This document shows positions 1-11,634 of a DNA stretch of 64,000 nt, in pieces (within the stretch, counting starts at the first letter, position 1; each line of letters opens with the position of its first letter). Source of the DNA: Leishmania martiniquensis. Its lineage: Eukaryota > Euglenozoa > Kinetoplastea > Trypanosomatida > Trypanosomatidae. The position numbers and the translations under genes were made by a program. The notes below the pieces were generated by a model. The model searched no databases and was not told where the DNA came from. It saw nothing but the letters and a program-made list of their open reading frames with translations. The DNA is taken from positions 166,001 through 230,000 of the forward strand of contig NC_090163.1 of assembly GCF_017916325.1 (NCBI RefSeq). Direction: 5' to 3'.

Positions 1-1448
1 CGAGCGGCGGAGAGGGGGGTGCAGAATGCCTTCTCATACTCTACGACACGCTGCGCCTGCTGCTCCGCTGTCTCCTTCGAGTACAGCAGCTTGCATGCAC
101 CAGTGGCGCCCATGACGGCAATCTCAGCGCGCGGCCAGGCGTAGTTGCTGTCGCCGCGGAGGTGCTTCGAGCTCATCACATCGTAGGCGCCACCGTAGGC
201 CTTGCGCGTGATGATCGTTATCTTTGGCACTGTCGCCTCGGCGTAGGCGTAGAGCAGCTTCGCACCGTGGCGAATGATGCCGCCGTACTCCTGCTGCACA
301 CCAGGCAGGAATCCTGGGACATCGACAAACGTGATGATGGGTATGTTAAAGGCGTCCGCGAAGCGCACCATACGGGCAGCCTTGACCGAGGAGTCGATAT
401 CCAGAACGCCAGCCTGCGCCTTCGGTTGGTTGGCAATAATGCACACCGTGCGCCCCTCGACACGGGCGAAGCCGCAGATAATGTTCTTGGCAAAATGCGG
501 CTGGATCTCAAAGAAGGAGTGATAATCAATTACAGGGAGGATTGCATCGCGCATGTCGTACGCCTCCTGCGCCTCCAGCGGCACCACCGTCTTCAGTGAA
601 GAGACGTCGCGGTGGCGGTTGTCGTCCGTTGAAACAATCGGGGCAGAGCTACGGTTGTTTAGTGGCAGATACGAGTACAAACGGCGGAGCTGTGCCAGCG
701 CGACGATGTCGTTTGGGAACGTTCCTGCCGACACCCCCGACTTGGTCGCGTGGACGCGCGGGCCGCCAAGCTCGTCCTTGGTCACAAGCTTGCCGCCGAC
801 GGCGCTAACAACCTCCGGGCCCGTCACAAACATGTAGGACGAGCTGTCCACCATGAACGTGAAGTCGGTGATGGCGGGCGAGTAGACGGCGCCGCCGGCG
901 CAAGGCCCCATGATGACGGAGATCTGCGGAACGACCCCGGATAAGAGCGTATTCCGCAGGAAAATGTCGGCGTAGCCCGCCAGCGAATCCACCCCTTCCT
1001 GAATACGAGCGCCTCCCGAGTCGTTGAAGCCCACAAGTGGCACACCGATCTTGGCGGCTTCGTCCATGATGCGCACCACCTTAGATGCGTTGGAGCCGGA
1101 GAGAGAGCCGCCAAACACCGTAAAGTCGTGCGAGAACAGAAACACAGGGCGGCCGAAGACCTTTCCGGTACCTGTAATGAACCCGTCGCCCGGCACCTTC
1201 TTTTTCTCCATACCGAAGTTGTGGCACTCATGCTCCACCAGCGCATCACGCTCGCGAAACGTGCCGGGGTCGCAGAAGAGCTGTACGCGCTCCATTGCAG
1301 TCAGGCGCCCCTTCTTGTGACGGGACACCTCGACTGCGGTTGGAACGTGCGTGTGCCGGCCAAACTCCTTCGTTAGCTGAGAAATGCTCCTCCTGTCCGC
1401 ACCGCCCGTGGCCGCGGTGACTGCCACACACCGCAGTCGGCGAATCAT
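1..1448 (-). CDS. PCCB: Propionyl-CoA carboxylase beta chain, C-terminus cut by window edge
   Basis: This is the carboxyltransferase subunit that moves carboxyl from biotin (carried on the alpha subunit) to propionyl-CoA, giving methylmalonyl-CoA in the mitochondrion. About 482 residues are visible and the frame is open to position 1; family members are about 500-540 residues, so only the last 20 or so are missing. The N-terminus ([10 protein letters not shown]) is Arg-rich and free of acidic residues, like a mitochondrial presequence. The N-half carboxyltransferase signature includes [12 protein letters not shown] and [12 protein letters not shown]; the C-half includes [27 protein letters not shown] and AEIAVMGA. 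These match propionyl-CoA rather than methylcrotonyl-CoA carboxylase, a judgement from overall resemblance. The start is the ATG at 1446-1448. It is the last gene of the array and follows an unusually long 7.2 kb spacer. No frameshift is seen. Confidence 0.93.
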   Translation of the reverse strand, partial: MIRRLRCVAVTAATGGADRRSISQLTKEFGRHTHVPTAVEVSRHKKGRLTAMERVQLFCDPGTFRERDALVEHECHNFGMEKKKVPGDGFITGTGKVFGRPVFLFSHDFTVFGGSLSGSNASKVVRIMDEAAKIGVPLVGFNDSGGARIQEGVDSLAGYADIFLRNTLLSGVVPQISVIMGPCAGGAVYSPAITDFTFMVDSSSYMFVTGPEVVSAVGGKLVTKDELGGPRVHATKSGVSAGTFPNDIVALAQLRRLYSYLPLNNRSSAPIVSTDDNRHRDVSSLKTVVPLEAQEAYDMRDAILPVIDYHSFFEIQPHFAKNIICGFARVEGRTVCIIANQPKAQAGVLDIDSSVKAARMVRFADAFNIPIITFVDVPGFLPGVQQEYGGIIRHGAKLLYAYAEATVPKITIITRKAYGGAYDVMSSKHLRGDSNYAWPRAEIAVMGATGACKLLYSKETAEQQAQRVVEYEKAFCTPLSAA

Positions 1449-1639
1449 TTTCCTGATCGAGTAGCTTGGCGTGCCTCCGTGCTTCTTTGTCTCGTATCAT
1501 TCCACGCCGTTGCCCTCGCACAAGCAAGAACGCGGACAGCAGCGAAGAGAGCGCTCAGGCGAACGGAAGGGGCGCCGCAGACGCGCAAGTCAACGAAACG
1601 GCGCACAGGCCGAACCGTTCTCGACAAGCGACAGGGAGT

Positions 1640-1657
1640 CTGTGTGTGTGTGTGTGT
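1640..1657. repeat. (TG)n microsatellite
   Basis: A run of about eight TG units upstream of the PCCB start. On the transcribed strand it reads CA. Confidence 0.9.
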
Positions 1658-2334
1658 AAGTGAGAGGAATCAGGGAGAGGAGAGAGGGCAGAGCGGTGTT
1701 TAGCGGATTGGCCTGCTTTGCTATGGATGTCGACTCTTCCTCTCCATCAGGGCTCTGACGTCGGAGCCTCGCAAAGAGTGTGAGGAGGGGGCGGGAGGAG
1801 GAGGAGCAATGGGGACCAGGAAAGCTAAGAACGATTCACGTACAGGTGTGCTGTACAGCGAGAGAAGCCGGAGGGGACGAGTGAGGGCTGCGCATATGGA
1901 GAAAGCGGGAAGGGAAAAGCAACAGTGAGGGCAGAGGATATTAGAAACTGAGAGGGGGCTGTGAAGACAAGAGGGTTAAAGGGTCCCGAGGGCGCGGCAC
2001 AGCTGCTCTCCTGCTTTTTTTCGTGCTGTTTCGACTCAATGTCTGATGTGTCTCTGTGGCCCGGGCCCTCTTTCTCTCCGGCCGAGCGCCGGCATGCCCA
2101 ATCATCAAGCGAAGCGATCGAAAGAGGAAGGGGGGCAGGGTGGAGGGCGAGAAGGCCTGCCACAGGTGAAGGTGAGCAAATCTACTGCCCACAGGTTACT
2201 CTTGACGCGCGCATGGTCCTTCACCTTTCCATCTTCCACACGCTACGCTTGGAAACCGTTCCATTGCCCGACCGCGCCGGCTGCTGCACTTCTGCTCGCT
2301 TCTTTTACTCCGTCTCAAGTGAGATGCCTTGTCG

Positions 2335-2349
2335 ATATATATATATATG
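2335..2349. repeat. (AT)n microsatellite
   Basis: Seven AT units followed directly by a TG-rich stretch, in the PCCB/TPR-MYND spacer. Confidence 0.9.
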
Positions 2350-3099
2350 TGTGTTTGTGTGTCAGCACACCCGCACAGGTGCGCAGAGAATGTGAAAAGA
2401 AAAATAGAGACCACACTCGTAATAACGCTCGACGCAAACGAGGAGCAGCGAGCCAAAGAGATAGAAAAGAAGGCGTTGGAAGAAGTTGAGGTAGGACGCC
2501 TGCACCTGCTTGAACACAGCCATCACGACAGCATGCACACACACACACATCAGCACCGTTTAGTCCTACAGGAACCAAACATTAGTGTTAGCGCATATAC
2601 ATTAACAACATGGAAAAAAAAGAGTGTGTAAGAGAGAGAAGGCGTGACGCTATGAACAACATTAAGCGCCGACGGTACAGTCCGCATAATTTACAGCCAC
2701 CGAAGTCTCTGAAGATATCTCCACGCGTCTGTGTTTGCTCGCCTCAGAGGCAGACTCGGAGAGAGGCGCAGCCCCCTTCCCCCTCCCCTCTCACCACCAC
2801 CACCACCCGAAACGCGATCGGCCACACAGCTAGACACACATGCAGAGAGGAGACAGGAGTGTTACAGAGAATCGAGCCGAACTCAAATGACACACACGCA
2901 GAGAAAGTGAGAGAGAGAAAGATAAGGACAGCCCAGCACAACAGTGAGAGAGGGGGGTAAAGGGGAGTGGAAGGGCGAAAAGCAAAATGCAAAAGATGGA
3001 ACAAAATCGATACATTTTTTTTCTTCCCATTAGTGGGGGTTCTCTGCCATGCCTGTTTCGGGTGCCACACACACTAAAGCGCGCGCGCAGACAGACACA

Positions 3100-3560
3100 C
3101 GTCGCCTTCACTTCGATCCCCCCGGCCCGTCTCGCACAACGCACAGGCACCAGCGCCGCGTGGGGTGCCAAAGGAGGCGTGCAGACGCGCGTGACAGTGG
3201 GTGCGCCGGCGTCGCTGCCCGTGCGCGGCCTCTGCCTCAAGCGCCACCTACCCACCTACCCACGCACACACGCACCGCTTCACGCGATGCCTCGCAGCCG
3301 CGCCCCGCATGCCCTGAGGGGCCGGGGTGAGACAAGCGTTCTAGTCGCACCGACACTCCGCCCACCATGTGGGTGGCGCAGATGTGCGCACCGTAGCGCC
3401 GACATCGGCAGCGCTACATCGCACCGGCACCCTTGCGTCACGCGTGCTCGGCCCTGCCACCACCAGAAGCGGCTCCGCCTCTGGCAAGGAGAAAGAGGGA
3501 AGGGGGGGATGCGTGGCTTGCTCCCCAGGCAAGGGGTGGGTTGGGGGGGGCCTTGCCCAC
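3100..3560. repeat. Candidate degenerate SIDER-type retroposon
   Basis: This block is GC-rich and of mixed composition, with almost none of the CA/GA repeats that fill the spacer around it. It ends in a purine-rich stretch (about 3485-3510) and a G-rich tract. Short interspersed degenerate retroposons (SIDERs, about 0.55 kb) are common in Leishmania 3'UTRs and have this size and texture. The assignment rests on composition and general resemblance only; the conserved 79-bp retroposon signature was not verified. Confidence 0.35.
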
Positions 3561-4732
3561 CCCCCTGAGAGACACAACACAACGGGAGGGGTGCGTCTCC
3601 CCGCCCAGCCACCCTCTCCACCTTTCCGCTGTCTAGGGAGCCAAAGGAGTAAGAAAAATAAAAAAACAGAATAGCACGAAAAAAAATACACGAAGGAAAA
3701 CCAATGCAGAGTTGATCTCTCTCTCTTTTGTTGTTGTCGCCTTGTCGGCGCCCGCGACAACGTGTTCGTGGAATGAGGGGATGCCCGTTAGCGGATGTGT
3801 GTACGCGTGTCGTCGGGTTGTATGGGTATGTACAGATAAAGACAAAGTCAGGTGAAGCAGCAGCAGCGAAAAATAGAAAAAGAAAAAGAATATAATGGCG
3901 CTATGACACATCAACGACAGATGGGGGTGGGGGTGGAAGGGAAGGAAAGAGACCAAGAAGAAACTCAGCTACCGCCGCAAAAGGGGAAGCGTAATGGTCG
4001 ACGAGGAGGGAGGGAGGGGAGATGCATAGGAAGGAAAAAGGAGCGCTCACGCACAGGAGATAGCGAAGCGAAAGTCAGCAAGGGGAGTAAAAGATAGCGT
4101 GAACGCGCAAAGAACAGACAAGCAAATAACGGTAAAGTAAGAGGACGACGTGCGTGGGCATGCCGAGGGCGTGTGCGAGAGGGTCGCGGAGAGGTGTGCT
4201 CTTGAGCGGAATCCAGAAGAAGCCAACGCAAGCGAAGAACACGAGTAGCGCAGTGGTGAGCTTGCCTGTGCTTCTCTGACGTCCACAACGGAAGGGGAAA
4301 GGTGGACCCCGGGGGATGTAGGAGCGAAGCACGATGCGGCGAGGAGTCGTCCTCTTTCGTGGAAGAAACAACAAGCCTACCAACCTAGTGGAACAGGTAT
4401 AAAGGGAAGAAGGGGGGGCGGCTACGTATGCTGGCTCCTCCTCATCTCTGACGCCCCCTTTTTGTCAGCATCCTTCTGGCGCCTGCGCTTCCGTGCCCGT
4501 GTGTGGAGCAGTATCTGGGCATTCGTGGATTAATCTCGTAGCGTTCCTCAGACTCACACACGCGCACATCACCAGCTGTCCTCTCCACCGTCTCCCTCCA
4601 TTATGACACCGGCAACAGCAAAGATGCGGGAAGTCGCCCTCTTCCAGCATTTTCACTTTCTTCGCGACTTCCTCAGAAAGCGAAGCGCACACACACGTGC
4701 GTCACAGAAAACGGTGACGAGGCAAAGTGTGC

Positions 4733-4798
4733 ACCACACACACACACAGCGCAGAATGAAGAGAACCCTCCATACACGCACACGCACACACACACACA
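4733..4798. repeat. Two (CA)n microsatellites
   Basis: CA runs at about 4735-4748 and 4774-4798, separated by about 25 bases of non-repeat sequence. Confidence 0.85.
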
Positions 4799-6099
4799 TC
4801 CCTTTTTCTTTCCGTCCTCCTCTTCTCTTCACGCTGAGGCCCACGTTGTGGCTGCGCAGAGGCGCGTAGCAGACATGGTTCGCCGTTTCTACTTCCGCCC
4901 GCCCCTCCCCTCCCCTCCTTTCTCCTACAGCGTGCTGACCACTATACATATCCTGTAGTCCTCTCTCTATATATGTATATACGTGTGCGCACATCGAAAC
5001 GCGTCTAGATATACACGTATACTTTATGCGGGTGTCTTTTACCGGCACCGAACTGAGGCACAGGAAACAAAGGAAGAGGAGCAGAGTAGGTGGAGGAAGA
5101 GGGGAGGGAAGGGGAACGGAGAGGAACTCTTCCCTTGTGTGTGCGTGCGCGCGCGAGAGGCAGAGGCGATCCATACATGAGCATAAACGGCCGGAGGCAG
5201 AGGTGGAAGGGCAGACAAAAAGGGAAGAGAGTAAAGTGAAGGGAAGGTAAAGAGGGGAAAAAAGAACCTGAGGAGCCCAGGGTTGACTTCGCGGCGAGCA
5301 GCAGTACACACACGCGCAGTCACGCAGACATTCATCTTTCCCTGGTCTCACCTTCGTCTTCTCTGCTCTCTCTCTCGATTACCCTCTTCTCTTACCGCTA
5401 GAGCGTCACGTATGCGGGCACGTAAGGGGGGAAAAGGGTGCAAGGGCCCGCAGGGAAGGAGGATCACGAGAACCCAACACAAAAAGAAGTACAGCCAATA
5501 CCACAGCAGTGAAGGTACACATACACACAGACACAAAACACAGACGGAAGGATACGAAGCGAAGCTGCGTGGTGATGAGGGCTTCATGGAAAAGGTCAAG
5601 GCCAGAGAGAAAGGGGGGGGGCTAAAAAAAGGAGACAAAAAAGCGGTGAGAAAAAGCGCCGAAAGTCCGCAGAAAAAAGTTCGCGTCAGTGCTCCGGCAC
5701 CCATTCCTTCCCGGTTCCGTTTGTGATGTCACGTGTACGTCGACGGGTCGACTTCCGCGCTTCACCCGTGTCTATGCCGGAATGTGTGTGTGTGTGTGTC
5801 TGTGGGTGGGTGGGTAGGTGTCCTCTGGTGTCATGACAACACCCCCACAAGAAGAGCCGCCGCAAATGCTTCGTCGTGGCCTTCTTCCTTGACAAGGCTG
5901 TGGCCGCTTCCGCCTTTTCCTTTCCCTCTTGCCCCTCCTTCTCCTGGCCGCGACTTCGCCCTCTTTCTTTTTCCTCCCCGCGTAGAGTCGCGGAGGTCAC
6001 TCCCCTCGTGCACACGTTGCTACTTGTAAGACGCCCGCAAAGATCAAGAGACCCAGCGCGTGGCAGCACGAAGTAACCACTGAGAGGACGGCACATCTG

Positions 6100-6115
6100 T
6101 ATATATATATATATG
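6100..6115. repeat. (TA)n microsatellite
   Basis: Seven to eight TA units in the spacer. Similar AT runs occur at 2335-2349, 23439-23453 and 28339-28354. Confidence 0.9.
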
Positions 6116-8693
6116 TGGGCAGATAGCGGGTGCGGAAGCGCCTCTACTGCCCATCAGGTAACACGAGTAGGCGTGCGCCCGCTTCTCCCTCACCTCTGCC
6201 ACACTGCTGCAGCAGACCACCTCCCTTGGAGTGGAGAGCCGCAGAGACAGTGGAGAGAAGAGGCGCGTGAGGAAAGGAAGACGTCAGAGCCAAAGAAGAA
6301 TAAGGAGCACGCACGCGGGCACACAGAGAAGCCGCCAAGGGTACGCAGGACGAAAACGCGCTGAATAGTGTTGGCTCTCTCTGTTTTTTTTTGTTTAAGA
6401 AGAAAGAAAAAGAGAGAGAGGGGTGGGGTGGGGGGAGGAAAGGAGAGGGGCGCCACCACGGCACCAAATAAATCAATGGGACGAGAGGAGAGAAAGAGAA
6501 ACGGAGGCCGAAATGAGGAAAAAGGACAGCAGCAACAAGGAAAAGAAGATGAGTGGACGAGTGTGGTGAGTTGCGGGTTGGGGAAGAGAGAGGGAGGCGA
6601 AACAGAAAAAAGGGAAAGCACTGCTGAGTGTCGGCAGGAGAGAAAAGAACCTGGCCGAGCAGGAAGTAATGGTGAAGCTTTTTTTTTTGAACAGGTACGG
6701 ACAACCGCATTCTGTGACAGGCGTATGCGCACCTCTTCGTATTCCTTCCGTGCACATGGCAAGAGCAAGGAAACGGCTGAGAGGGCGCAGGCGAGGAGCA
6801 TGTGCCGGCGCACGGGCAGCGCGCCCAGACGCAGCCACAAGAGCGAAGGACACAACGAAAAGAAAAAAGAGATACTGCGGCTCCAGTGAGCTAAGAGGCA
6901 CACTGTGGGCGGTATCGCGGTGCTTCGCGACCCAATAAGGGACGTTGTCGAGGAAATAAACGGAGAAAAAAGGTAGCGCAATCAAAGCAACGAAGGGGAC
7001 AACAACAACAGCAGCAGCGTTCTGAGCGGCGTCGCATGTATGTTGGAAAGCGCGAGAGCAGCACTCAGCAATCACACAGGAAGGGCGCCAGGACGAGACC
7101 GGAGACGGAGAGTGCTGGCATCCTCGTCTCCTATATGTTAGCTGGAGCTACCACTTTCCCCTTGTTCAACTCCTCTCTATGCATCGCTGATCGCCGCTGA
7201 CGCTCCGTCATACTCTTGTTTCATGAACAGCAACAGCATCTACGGAGATCCGCCACTTCCTCTTGTCCCATGCACCTTAGCGTACTCAGTGCATGCACAG
7301 GCCCGTATTCACCTGCCCCGTTGTTGTTTTGGTTTCGCTCCAGCCCCGTCACTCTTCGTCATTGATCACGCTTAGTTGGGTAGCGGCTGCCCTGCATACT
7401 CGTCCTTTCCCCCTTTGGCCACCTCGTAGGGCTCTGATCACAAGTGCGGCAGGCCTTGATACCAAGTGGCGCACACGCCAATCACACCCTGCGCTGATCG
7501 CCCCGTTTTCTTCGCTCTTCCCCTACAGCGCCGTTTTCGCCGCCCGGCTGCTCGTATCTTTGTTTTGATTCTGTGACGCCAACACGGGGGCAGAGTGAGC
7601 ATGAGTGCTTGCATCTTTTCTTTTTCGCCTCATTCCTATCCTCCACCAGGAAAACGCGCTCTTTCCCTCTTAACGAGAATTTTTCCCGTCTAAAGAAAGG
7701 AGCTTGAAAGCAAGCGCCGGTCGGATAGGTGTGGGGGCGCTCGTGCACCGGCTCTTACATGTGCAACGCCATGCATGAAACACCCGCAGGCACAAAAAGC
7801 CCTTGAAAAGAAAAAAACACAACGGCATCGCGCACGAAGCACGGCCTCACATTGGCAACCGAAAACTACGAAGAGCCATTAATCAGCCGTGAGGATAAAA
7901 GGGAAAGCAGGCATACATGAAAAAAATTCACACGTCTGCGTGTGTGTGTGTGTACTCATGCTTGTATGTTCGCCAGCGAAGGCTACGACCCATGCGGCGT
8001 CGCATAAGCTTTCGTCTGTCTGCTGCTTGTCTTTTTTTCATTTTTTTGCTCTCTTTATATTGTCTGCGCAGCTTTCGCGCATCCCCCCCTGCCCCCCCCG
8101 CACACACACAGACACAGAGGGAGAGGGAGCCATCAAAGAACAGAGAAAACGTACAAAATGAGAAGGTGAAGGAGGGGGTAAACAAAGAAAAAAAAGAAAC
8201 GCGAACGAGAGAAAGGGGTAGGGGGAGGAGGGAGGAATATGTGACGCTGTAGCGGCGGCCGATGCCAACTCATAAGAAGACGCGATTACCAGTCACCACT
8301 GGGGATGACAGGGGTGACTCTTCAGATACTCTCACAGTCACTCGCGTACGGGCAAATCCATAGGGATGAGAAGGGGCGGAGGTGAAGAGAGAGAGAGAGC
8401 GGCCGCCCATACAGACCGAGAGGAAGCTGCGTGCGACCTCATCGCACCATTGCGTACCGCTAAAAAGAAGAAAGCAGGAAAGAAGAAAAGGTGAAGGAGC
8501 TGCACCTTTGGCGTTTTACTCGGGAAGACGAGGAGGAGAGAAGAATATGCGCCCTCTGGCCAGCAGCACCGAGCGCTTTCCGCGTGGATGTCGGGCGTGC
8601 TTGCGTCTGAGGAGGAGGAGAGCAGCAGCTCGTTGGGCACGATGAAATGGCCGCGGCGGGAGAGGAAGGGAGCAGTTGCTTGAGGCTTTTCCT

Positions 8694-10841
8694 TCATGCG
8701 GCATCGTACGCCGGCCAAGTCATCGTCAGCATCTCCTCCTTCGTGATGGGCCGTAGCGTCCGCAAGCGCAGGCTTGCCGCCGACTCAGCAAACGTGCGCA
8801 CCATCACATTGGGCCGCAACGTCTCCGAGCGTGTACAATTGTTCGACGTCATGAGAGAAGCTAACTCGAACATGGAAATGCAGATATGATAGGTGCCAGG
8901 TACGCCTTGGCGCGGAGCGTTCATGATCTGCTGCAGGCACAAGTGGAACGGGGCTTCGCTGTCGTGCATGCCGGCTGGGCTGTCTTCTGCGGTCACCAAG
9001 TCGAGGTGGCCACGGACGCGCTCCACCACTTTGGGCCACATGGAGCAACAGATCATGATAGAGTTCGACTTGGCCTTCTCGTAGTACTCCTGGAACACCT
9101 CAAAAGTGAGCTGATCGCTGTCTTCGGACGAGAACCCGCAGGAGAGCGTGGCGTAACACGTCATCAGCAACTCCTTCACTTCCCTCCGTTGGCTGCGCAC
9201 CACGTCAGCGACGGGCAGCCATCGATACTGCTGAACCGCCTCCTGCGCAGGCAGCACGCTACTTACCATACGCGACATCATTCGTACCGCTATGCGAACG
9301 CAGGCAGCGGTGATGAGGGGGCGCGTGTCCTCGGCCACGCATTTCGGCGCCGGAGAGGCGTCGCTCAGCTCATCTGCCGCGAGAGCGCAGGCAGAGCATG
9401 CCGTGACGTATTGGTCCAGCAGTCGATGCACCACTGGCACCCCTTCGCGCCATCGCCCGCGCTGCGTGCACTCTACCCAGTGGTGCTCCACCCACGCCTT
9501 TGACTTGCAGCTTTCACTGCAGTAGAAAGCGTTGCAGTCGCTGTCGCAGGGGACAGGGTGGACGACCACTTGAAGAGAGCTAAGGAGCTGCTTCGTCAAG
9601 CCAGGAATCTGCTCCGTCACCTGCGCCTCATCGACGAAGGGCCGGCCGCAGTGGCAGCACATCGGGCATCGCTGCCGCCCGCTCACGACGCGGTATATGC
9701 CGCATGAGAGCGGAAAGACACAGCTGGAGGCCTCCTTCATCACAATCTCGTTCGCGTCGATGTTCTGCGCCGAGACGGCAATGGCGCGCTTCATCGAGCT
9801 GTCGTACACAATGCGCATCTTTTTGTAGCGCTTTGTGCGACCCTCGTACAGCATTGCCACGGAGTTGCCCTCAAGCAGGTTCCGCACCACCGCGCTAGAG
9901 CTGTCAAACTTGAGCGCGGTGGCGTACATTTTCTGCGCATCCACAAACTTTTTCATGCTACGCAGCACGTTGCCCGTTCGAATGTACCCGACACTCTCCC
10001 GTGGAAGGAGATGCACCACGCGATTGGCATCCTCCAGCGCCCGCTCCTTCTCACCTGTCAGCAGATACGCCACAGAGCGACTGCTGCGCACCCGCGCCTC
10101 TTCCTCCGGCATCTCTTCAAGAGCGCGGTTGTAGAAGCGAAGCGCCGCCTCGCAGTTGCGCTTGCCTATCTCTGCCGTCCCCTTTCTCATGTATGCCATA
10201 AAACTGCGCCGGCGGGCCTCGTCCGATAGGCTTCCCATACTGTGGGCGCTTCGTAAAGACTTTAGCGATGTCAGCACGCCACTGTTGCCGGCAGATGCCG
10301 TTGCCACCACTCTTGCCTCCACAACTGTGCCGATCGCCTCTGCGGCAGTGATTGTGGCAGCTCCAAGCTGCCCGGGCTTCCTTACGATGTCTTCAGCATT
10401 GCCATCAAGCTCCAGGCCGGAGATCCCGCTGCGAATGCTCGAGTAGTATCGCGTCGCCTTCACCTTGGGCTCACTAAGGCACGCACGGTAGAGGGTACAG
10501 CCGACACGCTCAAAGCCGTCAATGTCGTTGCACAGCACAAAGGTATAGTCCCCGATGTGTCTGTCCACCCGCACCCGGCGCCGAGGGACCGCGAAGACGG
10601 CCTCCATGATTGGCTCCCAGTGGCTGCTTTCCTGCGCGATTTTGGCGAACTCAACGTCGCGTAGCTCCACCTCGCACCCAAGCGGGTAGTCTTCGGCGGC
10701 CGGGGCAATTGGGCGGTCCTCCAAATTGCTCGCCGCGAAGAATGGCATGTCAGGGACATCGCCGTCATCCTCGGGGCAGAGAGAGATGAGGGTGTCCTCC
10801 TCCGCCGCTGTCGCCGCTGGCACGTCCAGGGGCATCTGCAT
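8694..10841 (-). CDS. TPR protein with MYND zinc finger inside a degenerate SET fold (SMYD-like)
   Basis: The protein has 715 residues. Residues 1-200 resemble nothing I recognise. About three tetratricopeptide repeats span residues 213-317. A SET-like start follows at about 350-378, then a MYND zinc finger at 395-458: C395-x2-C398, C432-x3-C436, C441-x3-C445 and H454-x3-C458, with the typical Trp at 450. This SET-interrupted-by-MYND order is that of SMYD lysine methyltransferases; the added TPRs recall SMYD4. In the C-terminal SET half, the usual NHSC-x-PN motif appears as SNNC, then six extra residues, then RPN (about 666-678). The usual terminal Tyr position reads EEMLTMTW. Methyltransferase activity is therefore doubtful, and a protein-binding role for TPR and MYND is possible. 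The start is the ATG at 10839-10841; a second ATG lies two codons in. Confidence 0.8.
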   Translation of the reverse strand: MQMPLDVPAATAAEEDTLISLCPEDDGDVPDMPFFAASNLEDRPIAPAAEDYPLGCEVELRDVEFAKIAQESSHWEPIMEAVFAVPRRRVRVDRHIGDYTFVLCNDIDGFERVGCTLYRACLSEPKVKATRYYSSIRSGISGLELDGNAEDIVRKPGQLGAATITAAEAIGTVVEARVVATASAGNSGVLTSLKSLRSAHSMGSLSDEARRRSFMAYMRKGTAEIGKRNCEAALRFYNRALEEMPEEEARVRSSRSVAYLLTGEKERALEDANRVVHLLPRESVGYIRTGNVLRSMKKFVDAQKMYATALKFDSSSAVVRNLLEGNSVAMLYEGRTKRYKKMRIVYDSSMKRAIAVSAQNIDANEIVMKEASSCVFPLSCGIYRVVSGRQRCPMCCHCGRPFVDEAQVTEQIPGLTKQLLSSLQVVVHPVPCDSDCNAFYCSESCKSKAWVEHHWVECTQRGRWREGVPVVHRLLDQYVTACSACALAADELSDASPAPKCVAEDTRPLITAACVRIAVRMMSRMVSSVLPAQEAVQQYRWLPVADVVRSQRREVKELLMTCYATLSCGFSSEDSDQLTFEVFQEYYEKAKSNSIMICCSMWPKVVERVRGHLDLVTAEDSPAGMHDSEAPFHLCLQQIMNAPRQGVPGTYHICISMFELASLMTSNNCTRSETLRPNVMVRTFAESAASLRLRTLRPITKEEMLTMTWPAYDAA

Positions 10842-11581
10842 ATTTTGTACAGCGCTGAACCTCTCTAAAGTGATTTGAGGAGGTTCCGTAGCCCCCCACG
10901 GTCAGTTTACGCAGCCGTATTGACCAAATCGTGACTTTTTATGTTTGTGTGCGTGCGAGTGGGCGTGGGAGTCACCCTTACCCTTACGCGGCAACCCCTC
11001 TCGCGCAGTCCCCTCAGCCCCTTTCGACTTACACCCTCCTACACACAACACTCACTCACGAAAACGCAACGATGCTTCACTACCCTTAATCCTCACAGAT
11101 GTAAACGTATACGGAGAGCTCGCACAAAAAAGAAAACGAGCACAATCCAATACAACAAAAAACAGTCCCAAGGCACCCCTTCTTGAAGGGGTGAAATGCG
11201 CGCAAAAGAGCCGCGCACGCCACACACAGACAGAGAGAGCGCGAGAGAAAAGGGGGAAAAGGAAACGAAGGCAGTGCAACTTTAGCGCTGTTTACGTTCC
11301 TTACATAAATAGAGAGAGAGATGGGGGGAGAGAGCGGTACTTGCTTGGAGGTGAAGGGGAGAGGGAGAGAAAAGAAGGGGTGAGGTTAGGTGGTGGAGGG
11401 GGAGTGGAGTAGCAGAGCGAAAGGAAAAGAGGTCAAAAAAACAGGGAAGCGATGGGAAGGCAAGCGGAGGTGAGGCAGATGCGGAGAAGAGAAGAGGGGA
11501 AGTGAAAGAAGCGCTAGGGAAGGCAGCAGGAGAGGGAGGGAGGGGAAGAGAGGAGGCTGAAAAAGGAAGATGTGAGGAGTC

Positions 11582-11634
11582 AACACATACGCACACACAC
11601 ACACATGCACATACATATACATACACACACATAC
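11582..11634. repeat. Compound CA/TACA microsatellite
   Basis: About 50 bases made almost wholly of CA, CATA and CACA units. Confidence 0.85.

Larger units (their letters stand above)
1449..8693. other. 7.2 kb spacer between the TPR-MYND and PCCB genes
   Basis: No convincing gene was found on either strand. Open frames here are low-complexity translations of purine/pyrimidine tracts and CA/TG repeats, and many start at GTG or TTG. It should hold the 3'UTR of the TPR-MYND gene, the polyadenylation site and the PCCB splice acceptor. It contains a GC-balanced block at 3100-3560 (see separate entry), TG/CA/AT microsatellites, and a G-run cluster at 6421-6450. A hydrophobic open stretch at about 6680-7147 has no ATG and is discussed in the findings. 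This is the longest spacer in the window. Confidence 0.7.

Noticed and set aside
4653..5351. Long minus-strand open frame of 232 codons
   Set aside because: The translation is Ser/Leu/Pro/Cys low complexity produced by CA and purine tracts, with no domain or balanced composition.
6190..6981. Minus-strand open frame of 263 codons
   Set aside because: Made of poly-pyrimidine-derived Ser/Leu/Phe/Pro runs; the frame overlaps other similar frames and shows no family resemblance.
10970..11000. CCCTTA-like units resembling telomeric repeat
   Set aside because: Only two imperfect units (ACCCTTACCCTTACG), not the TTAGGG-type repeat in tandem.
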